DNA from: Isohypsibius dastychi
Lineage: Eukaryota; Tardigrada; Eutardigrada; Parachela; Isohypsibiidae
NCBI GenBank assembly: GCA_034696485.1
Contig: JAQIWT010000223.1
Location: 1 to 27,614, forward strand
DNA length: 27,614 nt
Reading direction: 5' to 3'
Part shown: piece by piece, positions 19,401 to 27,614 of the stretch
Layout of the letters: every line of letters begins with the position of its first letter
Numbering within the stretch: the stretch's first letter is position 1
Translations under genes and position numbers: made by a program
The notes under the pieces: generated by a model
The model's database searches: none
What the model was told of the DNA's origin: nothing
The model's input: only the letters and a program-made list of their open reading frames with translations

Positions 19401-22281
19401 ATGAGGCTGATCTGGCATATCATTATATGTCTGCTTTCCTGGCACATAGAAGCGAGGAGGAACTTGGGGATACGGATGAAAGGACGATCGAGGCGTTTTA
19501 TAGTGCTCGAAGCTCTGGCCGATTGCAGTTCGACACTTTGCCATCTCTCCAATTTCAAGAAGAGATTAGCCGCAGTATTGAGTCGGTCCGTTTGAAGGCC
19601 GCTGCTGACGTTGCTGGACTGATTAGGTGTGTGGAGTTAGCTGAAGACGATTCGAGTGACGACGGAGTTGGCGAATTTGTGTATGATTATGAGAATGACC
19701 TCCGTGATTTTGATATCGATGATTGTGGTCATGGGAAAATCCAGGAGTCGAATTTGAACATGTTGCAGTATACTGTTCCACCAAATTGGATGGAGAATAT
19801 TCTGAAGATGAACAAGTATCAACGCGAAGCGATGGATTATGTAATGGGCTTGCGGCGAGAAGGAAGGCAGTTGACCATGTTTGTTACTGGTGGAGCTGGA
19901 AGGTGAGTCAAGTGGTCAAGTAAGAGTATTTTTGGTTATATGTTTGATTCATTTCTTGTTAGTGGCAAATCGTTCTGGGTTGATAATATCAGAAATTACC
20001 TGGGGGCTGCTGAGAATGGGAGGAACGTTGTTGCAACGGCGGCACCAACAGGTAGTGCTTCCTGACAAAATAGCAGAATTGGTGAATTGCTGAATGAGTG
20101 TCAAATGATGGAACTCGTCGGTGTTGTTTTAGGCGTGGCGGCGCATAACATCCGTGGAATGACGATCCATAGTCTACTAGGAATATATCCAGACAAAAAA
20201 AGTGGAAAACAGATGGGAAAATCGTCGAAGTTGGTATCCATATCGCCGCTTAGTGATGAAAAGGTGAAGAAAAAGCGACGAGAATTTTCGGCAATAAAGT
20301 ACCTAGTTGTGGATGAGGTTTCGATGGTCACACCGAGCTTGTTGTTGAGTATCAGTGAGCGACTTCAGCAAATTAGGAACAACCAGCAGCCATTCGGTGG
20401 AATGAATGTGATATTCTTGGGGGACTTCTATCAACTTCCACCTGTTTGTTCACCTTGGATATTTGAGAGCCGCAACGTTATCATACAAGGATTGTGGAGA
20501 TCGTTTGTGACCTTTTTCTTCGATCAGAATGAGCGACAACGTGGTGATTCGGCGTATTTGAAAATGTTGAATGTAATTCGAACGGGACATATGACGATGG
20601 AAATTGTTAGATTCCTGGTCAGCCGACAAAATCGACATGGTATGGATCCGAAATACTGGTCAGATGCGACACATATCTATGAGCTGAACAAAGACGTGGA
20701 TCGGGAAAATGCCGCAAAATTGACGAGAATTTCGGGAAGTTCGGTTGTTTATCATGCGAAGGATACTCTCATTTCCAGAAAAGGGGTTGGTGGATCAAAG
20801 TTGATCTACGATGATGTTAATAAGTGTGGAGGATTGGCCGCGAAGGTAGTCTTGAAGATATCGGCAAAGGTCATGGTTCTGCGCAACATAAACCTGGAGG
20901 ACGGTATATATAACGGAGCTTTGGGAACGATTGTGAGTCTACCTGAGGACAGAACAGGAGTGATCGGGGTCCTGATGGAGAACAGGGAGTCTGGACGATT
21001 ATCGGGGAGGAGGAATCCGGACGGTTTGTAAGTGAGTGTTGGAAAGCGTGATATGAGAAACTGATTGTTATAAATTTCAGAGGCTACATCGTTTACGTTG
21101 AACATGTCATGGCGCAGTTTCCTGGACGAAAGGGGACTCATTGGAAACGTGAACAGTACCCAATTCGTCTCTGTTATGCCGTAACTAATTACAAGTGCCA
21201 GGGTTTGACGTTGGGGAAAATTGTTGTTCATGTCCGTTCGCCAAAGGGAGTCGGAATACTGTACACCAGTCTGAGCCGTGTTCCGAATTCGGAGAATCTG
21301 AGTGTCGGGGAGCTTCCTTTGGGAGTATTGTATCGTATGATTGTGGATGGTCCCTCGGAATCGTTTGTGGCAGTTAAGAATGAGTATGATCGTCTTGTAG
21401 AGGTAGGAGGGGAGAATTGTGCTTGAGATTGGTTGAGAGGGAAAGTTTGGTTGTTTGCAGAGTCAGACTGTTTCTTTGGGGAGCAAGGAGTCAAGAGATG
21501 ATGCCGATAATTCTGCAGTGGAAAGAAAAGGGTTGAGGGCAGACCGTGTCGGTAATGAGTTTTTTTTTCAAGTTTCTTGGGGTGTGGTGAACGTGTTGAA
21601 TTTTCTATTGTCATTGTTTAGTGGACGCGTTTGAGCCGGAGGGTCATTCTGGTGAAAGTAATTCCAGTGTTGAGCCGAAGTTTACGTTCGGTAAGCCGGA
21701 ATCGGTATCGAACTATAGTGCAAATAAAGAATGATGAAAAGTGTTTTTGGTAGAAGAAGACGAACCTTCCACGTTTGATGGGATGGTGATGGATGATGAC
21801 GTCCGGGAAATGGAAGGTCAGTTATGTGCGAGAAAATTGAAGGTGGTACTATAGATCCGCACGGCAATTATTGATTTTGTTGAGGGAGCGTGTGTTCGTT
21901 ATGCGGTATTTTTTCCAGATGGAAGTATGCTGGTTGAGAACGTGAAATTGCATAGTGAGGGCGTTGAGAAATATAAGGAAGCTGTGCTTGATTATTTGGC
22001 GGAGCGTTGTGAAGGTACGAGTAATGAAGTAAAGGTCACGCACAACTTCCGGTAACAGTATTTCCATAGATGGAGCGGATGATCTGCGATTGTCTGAACT
22101 TATCGGATGGATGAATTCTGAGGGGACCGATGATGATCTTCAAGTCACCATGCATTTGTCGCAGATTTTTATTAGATTAATTAAACAGATGGTTGAAGAT
22201 GGTTTGCTGCGTTTTATCATTGATGATGAAGTTGGTAACCATACTGTGGTTTTGGCCGGGACCGGAGAAGACGAGGAGTAA
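16422..22281 (+). CDS. Helitron-type Rep/PIF1-helicase protein, intact, 13 exons
   Basis: Rolling-circle transposase/helicase. Exons: 16422-16644, 16708-16788, 16844-17964, 18033-18749, 18824-19902, 19963-20051, 20133-21027, 21081-21402, 21461-21551, 21622-21690, 21754-21816, 21919-22014, 22070-22281; all phases agree, 1685 aa, no internal stop. A zinc-knuckle-like segment (YCQIC...LCECC, ~res. 165-190) is followed by a DUF6570/Helitron_like_N region. The HUH motif is VHYHCIFW (H590, H592), then a CRF-type zinc segment, then the two-tyrosine motif YLFAYLTK (Y724, Y728). The PIF1-type helicase has Walker A GGAGSGKS (~1070-1077, split by an intron), Walker B VVDE (~1162-1165), LGDFYQLPPV, and TNYKCQGLTL near 1440. 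Both Rep and helicase sites are complete. An acidic linker (~1510-1590) leads to a helical domain (EAVLDYLAERC...MVEDGLLRFIIDDE) that resembles a winged helix. Exon 3 contains an optional 45-nt in-frame intron near 16940. Terminal sequences of the element were not found. Confidence 0.93.
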
Positions 22282-23051
22282 TTTTGTGAGGGAGTTAGCG
22301 GTTTGTTTTGCTCTTTGGTTAGTTCATATCGTGAATTTTGCAGCACCGGTTGGGTCTATTATGCTGAAGTACTGAATGAAGACGGTGAATGATCTTCGCA
22401 TTATAATGCGTATCTTTGGGGAATTATCGTTAGTCGGTAGATATGTACGTGACAAATTGCTGTTGACTTTGGAAGAACACCTGTAGATAAATGGTACATT
22501 TTGCGAGGAGCAGGTTTTGTACAGAAACGCCAGAAATGAGGCTCAAAGTCGTGAGCCGGGGCTGTGACTCATCACCCTTAATTTGATTTCACATACTTTT
22601 TTGATTGACAGAATTGGCAGCTACTATAGTATGAAATTTTTCACGATAAACCGCCACTTCGAACTCGTAGGACTCATTTCCGGTTGGTAACTTAATATAG
22701 ATAATTTGGCAGAATTCGGTTTTGCTTTGTATTGCACGATTTTACTTGATTGTTCCTGTAGTTAAATTCTTCTTGGAAACAAGATTCCGGTTTTGGATTT
22801 TGCTAATAGAGGAAACAAATTGGATGGTTGGTGAAGTAAATTTTAGAACAGTGTGGCGTGAGTATTTTAAGGTCAAGACGGAGACACCGTTATCGGTTTA
22901 ACGGCTCGGTGCGGTACAACCCGGATTTGTACCGTGCTGGCTGTTGACACGGCTCCGCCATCGTCTGACCTGATTCCAGTTTGGAAAGCCAGGCAGGATT
23001 TGAATTTGTCAAAAGTTCTTGTGCTGGGCCACGACACTTTTGTCAACCCAA
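22282..23051. other. 3' flank of the Helitron gene
   Basis: No coding sequence is supported. A small perfect hairpin (GGCTC-8 nt-GAGCC, 22540-22557) is the kind of structure found near Helitron 3' ends, but no CTRR terminus follows at the usual ~10-12 nt. The last part should contain the promoter of RING gene B. Confidence 0.4.
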
Positions 23052-23936
23052 ATGGATCCCGAAAATACCGTCGAACAGCGTATTCTGTCAAACATCCAGA
23101 CAGAATCGAGTGATGGACTTCCGGACGAAGAATCAGCTGTGGGAAATCCATGTGTCTCGGATGTGAAGAAAAAACGCCGTCTGCGCCAGGTATCGGTGAA
23201 ATGCATTTCGGATGTGAGTAGAATATGGAGCAGCGGTAGCAGAACGTGATTGGTGACGTTGAGTGGAATTTTAGGTGGGATCGTGTGGATGGGTTGTTTC
23301 ACGGAAGAACTTTATTAAAGGAAAGAAAATCCTGGAAAATCGTGTCCGGAAACTTGAGAATGAGCTCAACCAGCGAGTTAACGACAACATGGTAGTGCTG
23401 ACATGCTACAAGAACATGGTTGGGGATTACAATGAGTTGCTGGAGGAGAATGCTGAGATGTATGCACGAGAACAGGAGGTAAGGAGTTGCTCGTTGAAAA
23501 GTTGCTACCGAAGAAGTTTATACATAGGGATTTTGCTTTAGATCGCAAGCCATGCCATGGACTTGGAGGACAAGGTGCAGGCTCTACGAGCAGAGGATCT
23601 TTGTCAGAAACAGGAGATCCTGAAGCTGTCCGAATCACATTTCGGAAGTAACGGATCAATGGTTTTGTGCCGAATCTGCGAGATTTATGTATGTCCAAGG
23701 AACAATTCAAAAGTTGATTAACATGGCAAAATAATCTTTTTCAGAAAGATTCAAAGGTCACATCGTTCTCCGTTTTCGACAAATGTTTGCATGCATATTG
23801 TACCGAGTGCGCTGTGAAGTGGTACGAATCAAACTTGGCTGCTCGAAATAATCGACCAAAGATTTTGGGACGTGGATGTCCACAATGTGACGGAGAGCAG
23901 ACGGAAACGCCAAGGATTCTTCGGTTGCATTTTTGA
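23052..23936 (+). CDS. RING-finger protein B (coiled coil plus C3HC4 RING)
   Basis: Probable E3 ubiquitin ligase, paralogue of the gene at 4974-5901. Exons 23052-23213, 23275-23478, 23542-23688, 23745-23936, all phase 0, 234 aa. The middle (~residues 55-165) is coiled-coil-like (KILENRVRKLENELNQRV). The RING is CRICEIY before the last intron, then CLHAYCTECAVKWYESN and GRGCPQC after it, giving C3HC4. The protein ends RLHF like its paralogue, and the last exon has the same length (192 nt). The segments around the RING (KDSK-TSFS, LGRGCPQC) are highly similar, while the N-terminal half has diverged. ATG 23052 is preferred; 23019 is an in-frame alternative. It lies 770 bp downstream of the Helitron gene on the same strand. 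One possibility is acquisition with that element, but this is not shown. Confidence 0.85.
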
Positions 23937-24121
23937 TTATAGGATTTCCGTTGGTGGCTAATGATCCAGAAATTGCTGCTGGTTACAAGTTCGAGTTCGA
24001 ATTGGTGGAATTGATCGATGATGCGGATGAATTTTGTGAGTTTAAGTCTGAGATGCTGTAACGGTGAACTCTTACAAGATGGCGATATCAATTTTTCTTT
24101 CAATTTTTCTTCTTACCAAGA

Positions 24122-24174
24122 ATTTGCTTCCGTTTTGAGCGTTCTAATTGCCGGTATATATCTATAATCCGGAG
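24122..24174. repeat. Imperfect direct repeat, copy 1
   Basis: Shares TTTGCTTCC...GAGCG-TCTAATTGCC-GTAT...TAATCC with 24608-24660, about 485 bp apart. The similarity is moderate and extends weakly upstream (GAGTTT-A, ATGCTGTA), so the duplicated unit was probably longer. Confidence 0.55.
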
Positions 24175-24607
24175 GATTTTTTGAGTTAGTCGGTGTCGGT
24201 GATTTTTTATTTGTGAAGGCATGGAATCTGTGGCAGATGTGAATGAAGTTTACGGGGGAATCGCAGATATATAGGATTTTCAATTGCTACAAGTATAGGA
24301 TTTTCTTGGTGAATTAGAGGAAACAGAATACACTGGAGCGAAAAGTTTAAAAAAAAACCAGTCCTGAAAGTTTATTGTATATATTGTCGGTGGTAGAGGT
24401 GTTTTAGAGGGTGGAGCGGGTCAGTGTGTCGAACTTTGGTGAAGAGCGGTTGCATTTTTAAATGGATGATTTTCCAGGCCGCTACTGAACCAGTTGCTGT
24501 TGCAGTTGTAAAATAGAGTACGAATGGCCGGAAGTGAGTTTGAGTTTGACATGCTGTACCAAATCATGGAAATTATTTTATGATTGGTATTTTTCTTTTA
24601 GAAAAGA

Positions 24608-24660
24608 TTTTGCTTCCAATGAGAGCGGTCTAATTGCCAGTATTTATTCGTAATCCAGGT
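24608..24660. repeat. Imperfect direct repeat, copy 2
   Basis: Second copy of the element at 24122-24174. A CCGGAAGT octamer (24531-24538) lies about 75 bp upstream. Confidence 0.55.
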
Positions 24661-25002
24661 GTATTTCATGAGTTCGAGAGTTTCGTTGACATGCTGTGGT
24701 GGAGCGCTCTGATCAAATTCGGGATAGCTGCATCGTGTTAGCAATAAACTGGTCGGTATTTGTGATTATTTGTTCTATAATGCAACTTAATGGATTGAAA
24801 ACATATCAAAAAATAAGGGAACGCATATTTCGGAAAAAAAGAGACATGTGAAATATTTTCGGGGATAGTTAAGTGAGAAATAACGAAATGGAGAGAAGAA
24901 GCGCTGTGCAGAACGTTTGCAATTAGTATTGTCTACAGTGGAGAAAAATTCTGGAAAAAAGGAGGAGTGGGTTCATGTGGGTTTGTACGTGCGAAAGGAC
25001 AG

Positions 25003-25113
25003 AAAAAACAAGACATTATGGAGGGTCGAACCCGGTGCGTACGTAACTTGAGGGACTGAATTGAATATTCGATTTTACGGTTGTTGCCATCGCGGCCACC
25101 GGACTACACGACC
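25003..25113 (-). ncRNA. tRNA-like (Pol III type) element 3
   Basis: Minus strand: an A-box-like TGTAGTCCGGTGG (plus ~25096-25108), then a good B box GGGTTCGACCC (plus 25023-25033) and a T6 run (plus 25003-25008). The box spacing (~75 nt) would require an intron of about 30 nt after the anticodon arm. The T stem pairs only partly. Probably a tRNA-derived pseudogene. Confidence 0.35.
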
Positions 25114-26252
25114 ATTTCTCTGCATTCATGGTTAAGTTGTCTTACCAGAAAAAAATTGGAAATAGCCGAGACAGCAAAGTATAATCATCAGATGAAAAAA
25201 ATTGTTGATTGGTCTTGGAGCAATTGCAAACAAATCGATCTTTTTGCATGGCTAGTCGGACACAGATTGAGGGAAACAAAAGGTGTGAGTGACAAAGAAA
25301 TGTGCGACGAGAATTTAAATATAACCACGAAGTTTTCAGAGAAGTATTTTTAAACACCGTGAATAACGACTTGTCGGTCAAAATTGAAACAAAGTGCACA
25401 AATGGCTTGGAAAAGATTTGGGAATGAAATCCAGAGAAAAAAACAACATCTATGAAGGATTGAAATTTGGCGGGGATGGGAAGCATATGTATGCTGTCGA
25501 AAAAATACTGAGTGTAAATCCAATCAGATGTAATCGGGTGCCTCGTCGACCAATTCGCTGGAATCGAAGATTTCTCGTAACCTGAAATCAGGAAAAAAAA
25601 TTAGGGAGCGATTTTCGTATATAATTTCACGTTGGATTTGAGGCTGTCACCATGCGAGTGATGGATCCTTAGCTTGACAGAATTCCGTACAAAAGGAAAA
25701 TGATTGGCGTGTTTTAGAGCCGGATATGTTTGGGAAAATGGAAATATGAGTGACATATCGAATTCACGATGCACTGGTGAAGAAAGAGATGATGATAAGG
25801 AACAACTTCCTTCTTGCCGTGAATCCATTGAATTCCTAAAGGAAATGAAAATCTAAGATCGGCGAATTTCACAGTATCAGAGGATTTTAATAAGTTCAAA
25901 ACGAAAGGAATTATGTCGAGGAATGATAAACTCTTATAGAAATAATCACGAGATGGTTACTCGGAGAAGTTCGAGTTTTTTGGAAAATTTGAGGAGATTT
26001 TGAGTCTCGGCTACAGAAAACCAGTTCATAAAGTACGTCTACAATACGGAAGTCGTCCTTACTTGGCAAGTCCGTTCCAACGTTTTTCGAGCTGTCCGTT
26101 CCAACGCTTGTCTGGAATCTGTGAAAAAGGAGATATTCAGATAAAACGTGAACGTGGCCCGAGATGGGTGAGGGAGCTCAGAAATGTGGATAAAAGGACG
26201 AGTTACTTGGGGAACGTGGGATGATAAAGTTCTAGAGTTGATTTATGGAGAG

Positions 26253-26314
26253 GAGGTAGGTAGGAGGCAATTATGGAAAGATGGAGGTAGGTAGGAGGCA
26301 GGTATGGAAAAAAT
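26253..26314. repeat. Two copies of a 31-bp tandem repeat
   Basis: GAGGTAGGTAGGAGGCA followed by TATGGAAA is repeated with a 31-bp period and a few mismatches near the end of the unit. It is purine-rich and likely a minisatellite seed. Confidence 0.75.
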
Positions 26315-26676
26315 AAGTTCAGGTATCCATGGATAGCATTGCTGAGAAGTGGGGATTCAATCAGAAGAAAGAATATTAAATGTGCTTCTATGATGTTGAC
26401 AACGACGAGACAAATCCGAGAAGTTAGAGAGGGTTGATTGACCATCAGTGTAAGCTTATATGTTGGTTGACCGCTGTCGAGGCGAGGAGTGGTACCCGCA
26501 CACTCGTCTTCAAAAACTCTGCGTGAAAAGTTTTTTTGGTAAGTGGGAGGCGGGGTATGTGGGAGGTTCTTAATTGTGAGTGGGTAGGCACGCCCACATG
26601 GTGTGTTTGGGGCCAATGAAAAACTTTTTAAGTAAAACTTTTTGAAAACTCGCTAACGTGTGGGCCATCCATAGGT

Positions 26677-26696
26677 CCCCCCCCTTGGGGGGGGGG
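26677..26696. repeat. C8-TT-G10 palindrome
   Basis: Eight C, two T, then ten G, flanked by GT and AC, which extends the inverted repeat. It can form a GC-only hairpin or a G-quadruplex. GCCCACA (~26589-26595) and TGTGGGC (~26659-26665) form a further inverted pair just upstream. Confidence 0.85.
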
Positions 26697-26826
26697 ACAA
26701 AAAACACACTGATTTCATTCTCCCAAATCTTTGGCACACTCGAGTTAAAAACCATCTCTGAAGAACCACGCAATAACATTCAGTAAAACAATGAGAGAAA
26801 TATCCATGACAAGTTAAGCATATAAT

Positions 26827-27387
26827 TCAGCTAGTTCCAGCCATGGCGGCCAAATGATGCATGAGGCTCAACTGGGCACCGGAAGTCCCCGACCCGAGAG
26901 CGTAATCAAAATCATCCATAGTTATCACCACTTCAAAATCTTGTGATTCACATCTGAAAGAACAAAAAACACATGAAAATATACCGTTACCAACAAATCA
27001 ACACAAAATCCCAAATCTAAATTTCTGAAATTCAAAGGAACTGTACTATACAGAATCAATTTCAAGATTTATCCGAATTCAAAACCAACTTTCATTTTGG
27101 TTTCATTGTCAAAGGCCGATTTTTCTTAGCTCAGTTCACTCCTTTGATATTTTTTTCCAGTGAAAACATTCATGAAAAACACAGCTTGTGTTTTGATTTT
27201 AAACCGCCGAGTTTTTTGTGTCTTACTCATTGTTTCTGAAAGACAGTTCATCTCGAGCATCTTCGAATTCCGGTGAGGATCTGTTATAACAACGAACAGC
27301 AGCTTTCCGGCAGAATTCCTGGAGATCCGCTCCAGAATATGAAGGAGTTCTCTCAGCCAGAATATCCAAACTGACATCTCGCGCCAA
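26827..27387 (-). CDS. C-terminal end of an AAA+ ATPase (CDC48/VCP-like), partial
   Basis: Final exons of an AAA+ ATPase whose body lies beyond the right edge. Exons 27387-27227 and 26953-26827 join in phase 2. The first encodes the small helical lid of an AAA domain: LARDVSLDILAERTPSYSG then ADLQEFCRKAAVRC, matching the family pattern of a helix, then a T-x2-Y-S-G-A-D-L turn, then a helix rich in alanine. The second encodes ITMDDFDYAL, the usual acidic DF-x2-A helix after the lid, and then a short tail ending in MAGTS. Family proteins unfold or extract substrates with ATP (family knowledge). This could be the second AAA domain of a CDC48/VCP-, NVL- or SPATA5-like protein. The upstream exon is not in the window or not recognised; sequence 27388-27614 reads as intron. 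Confidence 0.8.
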
Positions 27388-27614
27388 CTGAAAACACAAA
27401 AAACGAACAAAAATAAAATGCATGTAAGCGCTTTGTTCCCTGAGTCCAAAATCAATCGGAAAACTTTTCCAATCATGGAAGAAACAAACTGAGGGGGAAA
27501 ATGCCCTGGAAATAGAGTTCTCACTCTCAGCATTCATTATTCAATTTTCGGTGCAATAAACAAACAAGAAACCATGACTTTTGGCTTCTTATCCCGCGAT
27601 ATCACCGCAATTAG
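27388..27614. other. Probable intron of the AAA+ ATPase gene
   Basis: Upstream of the acceptor at 27388-27390 the minus strand has no AAA-like coding sequence up to the window edge, so the preceding exon is probably outside. Confidence 0.4.

Larger units (their letters stand above)
23937..25002. other. Region downstream of RING gene B with an orphan open segment and imperfect repeats
   Basis: Just after the RING stop, plus-strand 23943-24062 can be read as an open segment containing AGYKFEFELVELIDDADEF and ending in TAA, preceded by an acceptor-like TATAG. It may be a remnant exon, but no donor partner fits. Two diverged ~50-bp repeats follow at 24122-24174 and 24608-24660. Nothing else is recognised. 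Confidence 0.4.
25114..26826. other. Long gene-poor stretch
   Basis: No gene supported on either strand. Short frames exist (for example 25394-25585 plus and 26616-26203 minus) but lack motifs and splice partners. It contains a 31-bp tandem repeat (26253-26314) and a C8/G10 palindrome (26677-26696). Confidence 0.5.

Noticed and set aside
22540-22557. Hairpin as a Helitron 3' terminus
   Set aside because: No CTRR follows at the expected distance and no matching 5' TC end was found.
26203-26616. Proline/threonine-rich minus-strand frame
   Set aside because: It is largely the translation of the purine-rich 31-bp tandem repeat and low-complexity sequence.

Overview
The window looks like genomic DNA of a compact invertebrate metazoan, nematode-like but with no specific taxon claimed. 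Genes are densely packed on both strands, almost every gene is cut by introns of about 45-90 nt with GT..AG borders, acceptors are mostly TTTCAG or TTTTAG, and the protein families are metazoan-type (BTB-BACK-kelch, F-box, HMG-box, RRM, RING). All gene models below were built by hand from reading frames and splice phases. Every multi-exon model listed with full coordinates closes in frame.

Layout. 1-2.5 kb: BTB-BACK-kelch gene (minus). 2.5-4.9 kb: gene-poor, with a degenerate tRNA-like element and a 138-bp direct repeat. 5.0-5.9 kb: RING-finger gene A (minus), whose 3' end has been tandemly duplicated. 6.6-7.4 kb: F-box gene (minus), divergent from an HMG-box gene at 7.7-8.5 kb (plus). 9.2-11.9 kb (minus): an RPA1-like ssDNA-binding gene followed within 48 nt by a MUS81/XPF-type (ERCC4) nuclease domain. 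The splice phases allow the two to be one protein. 12.3-12.9 kb: unrecognised gene (plus). 13.3-14.7 kb: three-RRM protein (plus). 15.7-16.1 kb: divergent histone H3 variant (minus). 16.4-22.3 kb: a 13-exon, uninterrupted Helitron-type Rep/PIF1-helicase gene (plus) with an acidic tail and a possible winged-helix C-terminus. 23.1-23.9 kb: RING-finger gene B (plus), paralogous to gene A with shared intron positions. 24-26.8 kb: repeats and low-complexity sequence. 26.8-27.4 kb: 3' end of an AAA+ ATPase gene (minus) that continues past the window.

The most interesting content concerns DNA transactions. It comprises a possible RPA1-nuclease fusion (9193-11913), an intact rolling-circle Helitron replicase that looks like a host gene in its intron structure, and an H3 variant lacking several normally modified tail and core residues. 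The octamer CCGGAAGT/ACTTCCGG occurs 13 times by my count, far more than expected. No CRISPR, rRNA or convincing functional tRNA was seen.
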